A DNA stretch of 64,000 nt, taken from the NCBI RefSeq assembly GCF_019924635.1, contig NZ_CP065037.1:2604001-2668000 (forward strand), read 5' to 3'. The position numbers and the translations under genes were made by a program. Shown here in pieces: positions 7,818 to 15,325 of the stretch. Below the pieces are notes generated by a model. It was not told the origin of the DNA, did not search any database, and saw only the letters and a list, made by a program, of their open reading frames with translations. Origin of the DNA: Leifsonia sp. ZF2019 (GTDB lineage: Bacteria; Actinomycetota; Actinomycetes; Actinomycetales; Microbacteriaceae). Numbering within the stretch: position 1 is the first letter of the stretch; each line of letters opens with the position of its first letter.

Positions 7818-9041
7818 ATGGATGCACTCCCCCGGCTGACCGCCGAGCAGACCGCCACGCGGCTCGGCGTCAAGCTCGAGACCCTGTACGCCTACGTCGC
7901 CCGCGGCCGCCTCACCCGGGTGCGGACGGCGGAGGGCTCCACCTTCGACCCACTGGAGGTCGAGCGTTTCGCCGCATCCCGCCGCCGTCGCGACGCGCCG
8001 GCCGGTGCTCAGGGCGGTCGCTCCGAGGGCCGCCCCCTGATGGTGATCGAGACGGACTTCGCACTGATCGAGGACGGCGAGCTGTACTACCGCGGGCGCC
8101 GCGCGACCGATCTCGCCGCCGAGAGCTTCGAGACGGTCGCGCACTGGGCGCTCACCGGCGACTGGCAGCCGGAGATCCGGTTCCGCCCCGGCGCCGGAAT
8201 GGCCGACGTCCGGCGTGCGGTGGAGTCGCTGCCCGCCTCCGCCGGGGACCGCGACCGGCAGCTGATCGCGGTGACAGCCCTCGCCTCCGCAGACCCTTTG
8301 CGGACCTCCCTCGACCCGGCGAGCGTCGCCGGGGCGGCTGAGCGCATGGTCGCCGGGATGGTGGAGGCGCTCCCCCTCCTCCGGGCCGAGGGTGAGCACG
8401 AGACCGACCCGCTCGCACTGCGCCTGCACCGCCGGCTCCGCACCGGGCCGCCCGCGCCGAGCGCGGTCGCCGCCCTCGACGCGGCGCTCGTGCTGCTCAT
8501 CGACCACGACCTCGCCGTGTCCACTCTCGCCGCCCGCGCCGCGGCCTCCGCGCGCGCGACTCCATACGGCGTCGTGGTCGCCGGGATGGGCGCGCTCGAC
8601 TCCCCGTTGCACGGCAACGCCAGCCGGGCGGCCCATCGCCTGCTCGCCCGGGTGGTCGACGGAGAGGAACCCGCACGGGTCGTCGCCGACGCCGTCGTCG
8701 GCACCGGTGGACCGGTCCCGGGGTTCGGGCAACCGCTCTACCCGGACGGGGATCCACGGGCCAGAGCCCTCCTCGATCTGCTGGGCGGCGACCCCGATGC
8801 CGGTCCGGTGCTCGCCGCGGTCGGGAGTGCGGCGAGCCTCCTGAGCGATCGCACCGGTGCGCTGCCGAACGTCGACCTCGCACTCGGCGCGCTCACGCTC
8901 GCGCACGGGATGCGCGATGACGCCGGCGAGGTGATCTTCGCCACGGCGCGGTCGATCGGCTTCGTGCTGCACGCGCTCGCGGAGTACCGTGAGCCTCCGC
9001 TCCGACTGCGACCGGTCGGCCGCTACACCGGCCCGACCTGA
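7818..9041 (+). CDS. Citrate synthase-like protein with N-terminal HTH domain
   Basis: A 407-residue fusion. Residues about 4-55 form an excisionase/MerR-type helix-turn-helix (LTAEQTATRLGVKLETLYAYV, a linker, then FDPLEVERFAASRRRR); the rest is a citrate synthase fold. The first catalytic His is kept (SPLHGNASRA, His265) and so is an Asp at NVDLALG (Asp353). The second catalytic His, normally GxGHxxY, is Gln in GFGQPLYPDGDP (Gln305). That makes full catalysis doubtful and suggests a metabolite-sensing regulator, an inference. ATG 7782 is an alternative start adding 12 residues; I prefer 7818 because an operator-like dyad ends at 7817. Confidence 0.85.
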   Translation: MDALPRLTAEQTATRLGVKLETLYAYVARGRLTRVRTAEGSTFDPLEVERFAASRRRRDAPAGAQGGRSEGRPLMVIETDFALIEDGELYYRGRRATDLAAESFETVAHWALTGDWQPEIRFRPGAGMADVRRAVESLPASAGDRDRQLIAVTALASADPLRTSLDPASVAGAAERMVAGMVEALPLLRAEGEHETDPLALRLHRRLRTGPPAPSAVAALDAALVLLIDHDLAVSTLAARAAASARATPYGVVVAGMGALDSPLHGNASRAAHRLLARVVDGEEPARVVADAVVGTGGPVPGFGQPLYPDGDPRARALLDLLGGDPDAGPVLAAVGSAASLLSDRTGALPNVDLALGALTLAHGMRDDAGEVIFATARSIGFVLHALAEYREPPLRLRPVGRYTGPT

Positions 9042-9068
9042 CGCGGTCGACGACCGCGTGCATCGCCG

Positions 9069-9108
9069 CGGGACGGCCGCGCCCGCGTGTGCACACGCCG
9101 TCGTCCCG
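9069..9108. terminator. Bidirectional terminator candidate
   Basis: CGGGACG (9069-9075) pairs with CGTCCCG (9102-9108) and encloses the perfect palindrome GCGTGTGCACACGC (9085-9098). It lies between the convergent HTH-citrate synthase and metI genes. A second hairpin, ACGCGGTC-gac-GACCGCGT (9041-9059), begins on the citrate synthase stop codon. Neither has a T-tract, as is common in high-GC actinobacteria. Confidence 0.5.
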
Positions 9109-9122
9109 AGCGGCAGCAGCCG

Positions 9123-9782
9123 CTACCGCCGCAGCGCCTTGCGCGCCAGCCAGTTGCCGAGGAACTGGGCGGCCTGCACCAGCACGACGATGGTGATGAC
9201 CGCGATCCAGGTCACCGCCCAGTCATAGCGCTGGTAGCCGTAGGCGATCGCGAAATTGCCCAGGCCGCCGCCGCCGATGCTGCCCGCGATCGCCGACAGG
9301 TCGACGATCGCGACGAAGATGAACGTGTAGCCCAGGATGAGCGGGCCGAGCGCCTCCGGGATCAGCAGCGTGGCGATGATGCGCAGCGGGTGGGATCCCA
9401 TCGCGCGGGCCGCCTCGATCACGCCCGGCTCGATCGTGACCAGGTTCTGCTCCACGATCCGCGAGATGCCGAACGTCGCGGCGATGGTCATCGGGAAGAT
9501 CGCCGCGGGCGTGCCGAGGAACGTTCCGAGCACCGCCTGTGTCAGCGGGGCGATCGCGGTCATGAAGATGATGAACGGGATCGGGCGGATGAAGTTGACC
9601 ACGATGTTGAGGACCGTGAAGACCGCCGTGTTCTCCAGCAGGCCGCCCTTGCGGGTGGTGTAGAGCAGCACGCCGAGCACCAGCCCGAAGACGCCACCGA
9701 GCACGAGGGTGACGACGACCATCCAGAGCGTCTGCCCGATCGAGTCGAGATAGACGGGCCAGAGAGTGGACCAGTCGCTCAT
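9123..9782 (-). CDS. metI: Methionine ABC transporter permease MetI
   Basis: The membrane-spanning subunit of a MetNIQ importer for D/L-methionine. The 219-residue protein has about five transmembrane helices and the BPD-type coupling loop EAARAMGSHPLRIIATLLIPEA, which contacts the ATPase. The length matches MetI. It is the last gene of the unit; its ATG overlaps the metN stop (ATGA), so expression is coupled to metN. Confidence 0.93.
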   Translation of the reverse strand: MSDWSTLWPVYLDSIGQTLWMVVVTLVLGGVFGLVLGVLLYTTRKGGLLENTAVFTVLNIVVNFIRPIPFIIFMTAIAPLTQAVLGTFLGTPAAIFPMTIAATFGISRIVEQNLVTIEPGVIEAARAMGSHPLRIIATLLIPEALGPLILGYTFIFVAIVDLSAIAGSIGGGGLGNFAIAYGYQRYDWAVTWIAVITIVVLVQAAQFLGNWLARKALRR

Positions 9783-10804
9783 GCGGCGACCTCCTCGACC
9801 TCGGTGACGGTGCGCAGCTCGGCGACCAGCGCGTCCACGGCGGCCGGCTCACCGAGCAGCTCGAGCGTGAGGCTGCCGAACGAGCGGCCCTGCAGCGCGG
9901 AGATGCCCCCGTAGACGATCTCGAAGCGCACGCCGTGACGGCCGACCGCATCCGAGAGCACCGAGCCCAGCCGGCCGTCGTCGGTGATGCGGGCGGAGAC
10001 GATACGGCCGGTGTGCTTGCCGCGCAGCCGCTCGATGTCGGCGGCCTCGGGCTGGTTGCGGAGTACCGTGCCGACGAACCGCCGAGCGGTCGACGTCTGC
10101 GGGTCGGAGAACACCTCGAAGACGCTCCCCTGCTCGATCACCCGTCCGGAGTCGAGCACGGCGACGCGGTCGGCGATCGACCGGACGACCTCCATCTCGT
10201 GCGTGATGACGACGATCGTGACGCCGAGCTCCTCATTGACGCGCTTGAGCAGCGCGAGCACGTCGGCGGTGGTCTCGGGGTCGAGGGCGCTGGTCGCCTC
10301 GTCGGCGAGGAGGATGTCCGGATTCGTCGCGAGCGCCCGCGCGATGCCGACGCGTTGCTTCTGGCCGCCGGAGAGCTGGTCGGGATAGGCCCATGCCTTC
10401 TCGGTCAGCCCGACGAAGGCGAGCAGCTCCGCGACGCGCGTCTTGCGTTCGTCCGCCGGCCAGCCCGCCACCTTGAGCGGATAGGCGATGTTGCCGAACA
10501 CGGTGCGCGAACGGAACAGGTTGAACTGCTGGAAGATCATCCCGATCCCGGCGCGGACGCTGCGCAGCTCGCGCTCCTTCAGCGCGGTGAGCTCGCGGCC
10601 ATCGACGACGATCGAGCCGCTGGTCGCGTGCTCGAGGGCATTGATGAGGCGCAGGAGCGTGCTCTTGCCGGCACCGGAGTAGCCGATGATGCCGAAGATC
10701 TCGCCGCGCTCGACGGCGAGATCGATGTCTTCGACGGCGGTGACCGTGGCGTCACCCGAGCGGAAGCTCTTGGTGACGCCACGGAACTCGATGATGGGGC
10801 TCAC
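9779..10804 (-). CDS. metN: Methionine ABC transporter ATP-binding protein MetN
   Basis: The 341-residue ATPase of the methionine importer. It shows Walker A GYSGAGKS near residue 40, the Q-loop FQQFNLF, the signature LSGGQKQR, Walker B ILLADEAT and the H-loop VVITHEM. A C-terminal regulatory NIL domain (about 262-341) follows, the part that in studied MetN proteins binds methionine and inhibits transport. It sits 4 nt downstream of metQ and overlaps metI, in the order metQ-metN-metI. Confidence 0.95.
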   Translation of the reverse strand: MSPIIEFRGVTKSFRSGDATVTAVEDIDLAVERGEIFGIIGYSGAGKSTLLRLINALEHATSGSIVVDGRELTALKERELRSVRAGIGMIFQQFNLFRSRTVFGNIAYPLKVAGWPADERKTRVAELLAFVGLTEKAWAYPDQLSGGQKQRVGIARALATNPDILLADEATSALDPETTADVLALLKRVNEELGVTIVVITHEMEVVRSIADRVAVLDSGRVIEQGSVFEVFSDPQTSTARRFVGTVLRNQPEAADIERLRGKHTGRIVSARITDDGRLGSVLSDAVGRHGVRFEIVYGGISALQGRSFGSLTLELLGEPAAVDALVAELRTVTEVEEVAA

Positions 10805-10808
10805 CGTG

Positions 10809-11777
10809 CTACTTCGCCGCCTCGATGTTCTTCTTGAGGGTGTCGAGGACCGCGATCAGGTCGGACTGCGGCTTGTCGACGATCACCGCGGTGTTCTTCG
10901 ACTCGGCGAGAACGGACTCGGTGACCTCCTTCGAGTGGTAGAGCTCGGCGACCTTGAGGTACGTCGCGTTGTCCTTGTCCTTCTCGCGGGCGACGAAGGC
11001 ATTGATGTAGGGCTCGGCGGTCTCGGACTTCGGGTCGTCCTGGAAGATGGCGGACTTCGGGTCGATGCCCGCGGTCAGCGCGAAGTTGTTGTTGACGATG
11101 GCGCCGTCGGCCGAGTTGAGCGCCGGGGCGGTCTGGGCCGCGTCGACGGGGATCACGGTGACCTTCGAGGCCGCGACGTCGATGTCGGCGGGCGTGGCAA
11201 GAGTGTTGCCGCCGTCCTTCAGCGTGAGGAGGCCGGCCTTCTGGAGCACGAGGAGCGCTCGGGCCTGGTTGGTCGCGTCGTTCGGGATGGCGATCTGCGC
11301 GCCCTGCGGGATGGCGTCGACCGAGTCGTACTTCTTCGAGTAGAGCGGCAGCGGCACGACGAGCGTGGAGGCGATGGGCACGAGGTCCTGCTTGGCCTGC
11401 ACGTCGTAGTTCGCGAGGAACTGCAGGTGCTGGAAGAGGTTGAGGTCGATCTGCCCGTCAGCGAGCGCCGGGTTCGCCTGCGTGTAGTCGCTGAAGCCGA
11501 CGACGTCGATGGTGATGCCCTCCGCCGCCGCCTTCTTCTTGAGGATCGACCAATACGGTGCGGCCTGCTCGGTGGTGCCGATCTTGACCGTGACGTTCTT
11601 CGAGCCCGCGGCCTGCGAGGATCCGGTGCCCGCGAGGTTGACGGCGATGAGCACGCCCGCCACGACGACGGCGACCACCGCGACGCCGATGCCGACGAAC
11701 CAGCCGGTCTTGGACTTCTTCGGCTTCTCGGGCAGGGCCGGAGCCGGCGAACCGGCAGGAGGGGTGGCGTCGGGCAT
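10809..11777 (-). CDS. metQ: MetQ/NlpA family methionine-binding protein, membrane-anchored
   Basis: The 322-residue substrate-binding subunit of the methionine importer. From about residue 65 the sequence is a typical NlpA lipoprotein fold (VKIGTTEQAAPYWSIL, ALADGQIDLNLFQHLQFL, AIPNDATNQARALLVLQ). The N-terminus differs from the standard lipoprotein: a Pro/Lys-rich segment (PALPEKPKKSKTG) is followed by a long hydrophobic helix (about 31-53) and no lipobox Cys. It would therefore be held by an uncleaved signal anchor. ATG 11777 is preceded by AGAGAGAGG; an upstream ATG at 11867 lies in unlikely coding sequence. Confidence 0.9.
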   Translation of the reverse strand: MPDATPPAGSPAPALPEKPKKSKTGWFVGIGVAVVAVVVAGVLIAVNLAGTGSSQAAGSKNVTVKIGTTEQAAPYWSILKKKAAAEGITIDVVGFSDYTQANPALADGQIDLNLFQHLQFLANYDVQAKQDLVPIASTLVVPLPLYSKKYDSVDAIPQGAQIAIPNDATNQARALLVLQKAGLLTLKDGGNTLATPADIDVAASKVTVIPVDAAQTAPALNSADGAIVNNNFALTAGIDPKSAIFQDDPKSETAEPYINAFVAREKDKDNATYLKVAELYHSKEVTESVLAESKNTAVIVDKPQSDLIAVLDTLKKNIEAAK

Positions 11778-11980
11778 GGCTGTGCCTCTCTCTTGTGAAG
11801 GGGGGATGTGATACCGGTGTTCGTCCGCCGGTGGACCCAGCCTCTCAGCCGCCCGGTGGAGGGTCAAAAAGCATTCCGAAATGTGACGAGGGACGTCTCG
11901 CCCGCGCTGTTCCGGACACCCCTATGACGCAGGCGGCGGCGCGCGTAGTGTGGCGGGCACCGAGCGAAGTGGAGGCCCCC
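11778..11980. other. Intergenic promoter region between metQ and the repeat-peptide gene
   Basis: No gene seen in 203 bp. On the minus strand, TTGACC near 11862-11867 could be a -35 for metQ, without a convincing -10. On the plus strand TAGTGT (11946-11951) could be a -10 for the repeat-peptide cassette, giving a leader of about 23 nt with GGAGG 5 nt before the ATG. I found no SAM riboswitch signature. Confidence 0.35.
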
Positions 11981-12229
11981 ATGGGCGCGATCGACGACGA
12001 CGACATCACCACCAGTGCCAGCGGCGGCGGCGAAGGCCCCGCGGACGGCGGAGCCAACCCGAACGGCCACGACGGCGGAGCCGACGGATCGGCCGGCGAA
12101 GGCCCGGCCGACGGCGGAGCCAACCCGAACGGCCACGACGGCGGAGCCGACGGATCGGCCGGCGAAGGCCCGGCCGACGGCGGAGCCAACCCCAGCGGCC
12201 ACGACGGCGGAGCCGACGGGTCCGCTTGA
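11981..12229 (+). CDS. Short acidic triple-repeat peptide (putative modified peptide or substrate)
   Basis: An 82-residue peptide with two parts. Residues 1-16 (MGAIDDDDITTSASGG) form an acidic leader-like segment; residues 17-82 are exactly three tandem 22-residue units. Each unit begins GEGPADGGANP, has one His in the segment GHDGGADGSA and contains no Cys, aromatic or Lys/Arg residue. Units 1 and 2 are identical in protein; unit 3 differs by one Asn-to-Ser change. The peptide should be unstructured and has no signal peptide. GGAGG lies 5 nt before the ATG. The stop overlaps the oxygenase ATG (TGATG), so the two are co-translated. I do not recognise the family; a role as substrate of the oxygenase is inference. 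Confidence 0.75.
   Translation: MGAIDDDDITTSASGGGEGPADGGANPNGHDGGADGSAGEGPADGGANPNGHDGGADGSAGEGPADGGANPSGHDGGADGSA
12029..12226 (+). repeat. Three 66-bp in-frame tandem repeats
   Basis: Units lie at 12029-12094, 12095-12160 and 12161-12226. They are nearly identical at the DNA level, differing at a few positions near the start of unit 1 and in unit 3, so codon use is conserved as well as protein. This suggests recent duplication or gene conversion. Confidence 0.9.
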
Positions 12230-13479
12230 TGGCGACGGACGGGCGCGGGCCGGGCGACCGGCCCGCGCTTTCGCGTTGCACGGCGATCGGGCGGGACGCG
12301 TTCGCGGCGGACCACTGGGGACGTCGGCCGCTGTTCACCCGCGCGGCCGACCTCGACGGCGGCTTCGCCGATCTGTTCAGCGCGGAGGATGCGGACACAC
12401 TCGTCGCCGACCGGGCGCTCCGCACCCCGTTCGCCCGCATGGCGAAGGAGGGCGACGTGCTTCCCGCCGCGCGCTACACGGGCGGTGGCGGTTTCGGGGC
12501 CGAGATCGGCGACCAGATCGCGAGCGACCGCGTGCTCGCCGAGCTCGCCGCGGGCACCACGCTCGTGCTCCAGGGGCTGCATCGCACCTGGGCGCCGATC
12601 GCGGAGTTCGCGCGGGCGCTCTCCGCCGAGCTGGGTCATCCCTGTCAGGTGAACGCGTACATCACACCGGCCTCCGCACGCGGCTTCGACCCGCACTACG
12701 ACGTGCACGACGTGTTCGTGCTGCAGATCGCCGGGGAGAAGCAGTGGCGCATCCACGAGCCGGTGCACCCGGATCCGCTGCGCGGCCAGCCGTGGACAGA
12801 CCACCGTGCCGCCGTCGCCGCCCGAGCGCAGGAGCCGCCCGCGATCGACGAGACGTTCCGCCCGGGCGATGCCCTGTACCTGCCGCGTGGCTGGATCCAC
12901 TCGGCGACCGCGCTCGGCGAGCTCTCCATCCATCTCACGGTAGGGGTCGCCGCGTACACGCGCGAGGAGGTGATGGCTGCCGCGGTCGGGCAGGCCTCCG
13001 ACATCGCCGCCCTCCGCACGTCGCTGCCGCTGGGCTTCGACCCGGACGACCAGGCCGCGGTCGACGCCGAAGTGTCGGCTGCCCTCGACACGCTCCGCGC
13101 GGCGCTCGATGATCCCGCGCGCCGCGCGGCCGTCGCCGCGGCGGTCGGGGCGACGCTGCGTGCGCGGCGGCGTCGCGACTCGCCTCCCGGACCGGTCCGC
13201 CCCCTCGCCACGGTGGCGGCCTCCGATCGCCTGGACGGGATGACCGTCGTCGCCGCACGGAGCGGGCTCCGGCCCGAGCACACCGTCGAGGTCGAGACGG
13301 TGACGATCCGTCTCGCCGGCCGCACCGTCGCCCTCCCGATCGCGGCGCGCGCCGCCGTCGAACGGCTCCTGGACGGGAGTCCTGTCCGTGTCGGCGAGCT
13401 CCCCGGCCTCGACCCGGAGTCCGCGGTGGTCGTCGCACGGCGACTGCTGCGGGAGGGCGTCGTCGTGATCGCACCGTGA
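12229..13479 (+). CDS. JmjC/ROX-type Fe(II)/2-oxoglutarate oxygenase (cupin)
   Basis: A 416-residue protein resembling the ribosomal-oxygenase group (YcfD/ROX) that hydroxylates residues in proteins. The metal ligands are visible: HxD in GFDPHYDVHDVFVLQIAGEKQW (His156, Asp158) and the distal His in YLPRGWIHSAT (His224). NAYITPASARGFDPH before the HxD matches ROX proteins. After the JmjC core comes a helical region (about 250-320) and a C-terminal winged-helix-like domain ending GLDPESAVVVARRLLREGVV. Genuine ROX proteins are not usually coupled to a repeat peptide; here a 1-nt overlap ties it to one. The substrate is not shown by sequence. A sucrase-ferredoxin-like gene follows after 10 nt. 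Confidence 0.88.
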   Translation: MATDGRGPGDRPALSRCTAIGRDAFAADHWGRRPLFTRAADLDGGFADLFSAEDADTLVADRALRTPFARMAKEGDVLPAARYTGGGGFGAEIGDQIASDRVLAELAAGTTLVLQGLHRTWAPIAEFARALSAELGHPCQVNAYITPASARGFDPHYDVHDVFVLQIAGEKQWRIHEPVHPDPLRGQPWTDHRAAVAARAQEPPAIDETFRPGDALYLPRGWIHSATALGELSIHLTVGVAAYTREEVMAAAVGQASDIAALRTSLPLGFDPDDQAAVDAEVSAALDTLRAALDDPARRAAVAAAVGATLRARRRRDSPPGPVRPLATVAASDRLDGMTVVAARSGLRPEHTVEVETVTIRLAGRTVALPIAARAAVERLLDGSPVRVGELPGLDPESAVVVARRLLREGVVVIAP

Positions 13480-13489
13480 CGGACCCCCG

Positions 13490-14386
13490 ATGACGACGGC
13501 GGCCGGCTGGCTCCCCTGCAGCGACCGCGCCCGCGAACGGGGCGACCCGCTCGCGGGCACCGCCGGCCTCGGCGAGCGGTGGTTGCTGGTCGAGATCGAG
13601 AGCGGGTGGGGGCGGCACGCCTTCTTCGACTCGGCCCTCGACCCGGCCGTGGGCGCAGCGCTGGTGGCGCGGGCGGAAGCCGCGGGGATCCGTCCGCTGG
13701 CGATCCGCCGCACCGGGCTGCGAGCGGAGGACCGTCGTGGCCAGCGGTCCTGGCGCTGGGCCCTCGTGGATGCTCGTCCCGGGCGCGCCGCCATCCGCTG
13801 GGGACGCGCGGACACGGAGCGGGAGCTGCTCGCGCTGCCGCTCGACGGCAGCGCGGGCGTTCCGAGCGACCGCCCGGTCTATGCGGTGTGCGCGCACGCC
13901 CGGCACGATCAGTGCTGCGCCGTCCGCGGACGACCGGTGGTGCAGGCGCTGGCGGCGGCGCATCCCGACGAGACCTGGGAGTGCTCGCACCTCGGGGGCG
14001 ACCGCTTCGCCGCGACCATGATCGTGTTCCCGCACGGACTGCTCTACGGGCGCGTCCCCGCTGCCGAGGCCGGGCAGGTGGTCGCACGATACGCAGAGGG
14101 CCGCGTCGATCCGCGCTACCTGCGCGGTCGCACCGCGCTCTCGACCGTCGCGCAGGCGGCAGAGGCGTTCGCCCGGGACCACTCCGGCGACGACGCGATC
14201 GAGGCCTTCCGCGTGCTGGAGGAGCATGCGCACCCGCACGGGTGGACCGTCCGCCTCGCGCACGCCGGCGGAGCGGTCGAGGTCGAGGTGGGCGAGCGCC
14301 TCTCGGAGCCGCTGCTCAGCACCTGCGCGGCGACCGTCGCCCACCGGGTCCGAGAGTTCGTGCCGGTCTCGGTGCGCCGGGCCTGA
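13490..14386 (+). CDS. Sucrase ferredoxin-like [2Fe-2S] protein
   Basis: A 298-residue protein of the sucrase/ferredoxin-like family, which has a C-terminal thioredoxin-like ferredoxin fold. Likely cluster ligands are Cys134, Cys142 and Cys143 in YAVCAHARHDQCCAVRG and Cys165 in WECSHLGGDRFAATM, followed by the conserved FPHGLLYGRV. The N-terminal half (about 1-120) has no motif I recognise. It is 10 nt downstream of the JmjC oxygenase and in the same direction, so it is likely in the same transcript; providing electrons to keep the oxygenase iron reduced is a possible role, but inferred. No transporter or siderophore gene is adjacent. Confidence 0.87.
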   Translation: MTTAAGWLPCSDRARERGDPLAGTAGLGERWLLVEIESGWGRHAFFDSALDPAVGAALVARAEAAGIRPLAIRRTGLRAEDRRGQRSWRWALVDARPGRAAIRWGRADTERELLALPLDGSAGVPSDRPVYAVCAHARHDQCCAVRGRPVVQALAAAHPDETWECSHLGGDRFAATMIVFPHGLLYGRVPAAEAGQVVARYAEGRVDPRYLRGRTALSTVAQAAEAFARDHSGDDAIEAFRVLEEHAHPHGWTVRLAHAGGAVEVEVGERLSEPLLSTCAATVAHRVREFVPVSVRRA

Positions 14387-14396
14387 GCGCGGGCGC

Positions 14397-14822
14397 CTAC
14401 GCGGGCTGCGACTGCGCGATCCCCCACTGCTGGATCTTCACCAGGTTGCCCGCCGGGTCGCGGAAGGCGCAGTCGCGCGAGCCGTAGAACTGGTCGATCG
14501 GCTCCTGCAGCACCTCCGCTCCCGTCGCGCGGATGCGCTCGAAGAGGCCGTCGACGTCATCGGTGCTGAAGACGACGCCCGGCAGGGTTCCCTTGGCGGC
14601 GAGGGCGGCGAGGGCATCGCCGTCGGCTTGCGGGCGCCCCGCGTAGGGGTCGGAGATGACGATCTGCGAGCCCGGCTCGCCGGCGACCCCCATCGTGATC
14701 CAGTGGTGGCCGTCGTAGGCGACGTCGTTGAGGACGTCGAGGCCGAGCGCGTCGCGATAGAACGCGAGGGACTCGGCGGGATCGGTGGCGATGATGTCGA
14801 CGAAGTGCACGGAGATGCTCAT
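14397..14822 (-). CDS. VOC family (glyoxalase-like) protein
   Basis: A 141-residue protein of the vicinal oxygen chelate superfamily with two beta-alpha-beta-beta-beta units: ISVHFVDIIATDPAESLAFYRDALGLDV and, after about residue 78, GVVFSTDDVDGLFERIRATGAEV ending in the FRDPAGNLVKI signature. Candidate metal ligands include His6 and the residues around YGSRDCAFRD, but an enzyme activity cannot be assigned. It is downstream of a short AraC-type regulator in the same direction. A -10 element sits 6 nt before its ATG, suggesting its own leaderless transcript. Confidence 0.85.
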   Translation of the reverse strand: MSISVHFVDIIATDPAESLAFYRDALGLDVLNDVAYDGHHWITMGVAGEPGSQIVISDPYAGRPQADGDALAALAAKGTLPGVVFSTDDVDGLFERIRATGAEVLQEPIDQFYGSRDCAFRDPAGNLVKIQQWGIAQSQPA

Positions 14823-14828
14823 GGCTCC

Positions 14829-14834
14829 ACCCTA
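14829..14834 (-). promoter_or_regulatory. -10 element for leaderless VOC gene
   Basis: TAGGGT on the minus strand, exactly 6 nt before ATG 14822. The spacing matches the leaderless pattern of other genes in the window. No clear -35. Confidence 0.35.
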
Positions 14835-14911
14835 CGAAGGCGGCACCGGAGGCGCTTCTCCAAAACTGCTCGCCCCGTCCTGGTGCGGTGCGCGCCCCGG
14901 CGCCGGCGGGC

Positions 14912-15325
14912 TCAGCTGCTCCGCTGGTGCTCGCGCACGGGACGGACGCGCTGCTTGGCGATGCAGTCCGGCATCGCGGTGACGGAGAGGTGCTCGCGCG
15001 AGCGGTAGCTGGAGGGCGTCTCCCCCACCAGCTCGCTGAACTTCGCGCTGAACGACCCGAGCGACGTGCAGCCGACCGTCATGCACGCGTCGGTCACGCT
15101 CATCCCGGTGCGGAGCAGTGCCATCGCGCGCTCGATGCGGCGTGTCATCAGGTAGCTGTACGGCGTCTCGCCGTAGGCGGCGCGGAATCGGCGCGAGAAG
15201 TGGGAGGCCGACATGTAGGCGTGCGCGGCGAGGGTCGGCACGTCGAGCGGCTTGGCGTAGTCGCGGTCGATGAGATCGCGCGCCCGCCGGAGCGCCGCGA
15301 GCGTCTGCAGCTCCTCGCGGTTCAT
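14912..15325 (-). CDS. Short AraC-family transcriptional regulator
   Basis: A 137-residue protein that is little more than an AraC DNA-binding domain. The first HTH is around DVPTLAAHAYMSASHFSRRF (about 29-48) and the second around SVTDACMTVGCTSLGSFSAKF (about 76-96), followed by the family signature residues. The usual effector-binding N-terminal domain is absent. Its ATG overlaps the stop of the upstream nuclease/helicase gene by 4 nt (ATGA), with GGAGGG in front of it. The downstream VOC gene is a plausible target, since small AraC and VOC genes are often adjacent. Confidence 0.88.
   Translation of the reverse strand: MNREELQTLAALRRARDLIDRDYAKPLDVPTLAAHAYMSASHFSRRFRAAYGETPYSYLMTRRIERAMALLRTGMSVTDACMTVGCTSLGSFSAKFSELVGETPSSYRSREHLSVTAMPDCIAKQRVRPVREHQRSS

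Noticed and set aside
11845..13815. Long minus-strand open frame across the repeat-peptide cassette
   Set aside because: Arg/Pro-rich shadow typical of high GC; the plus-strand genes have recognisable families, ribosome-binding site and coupling.
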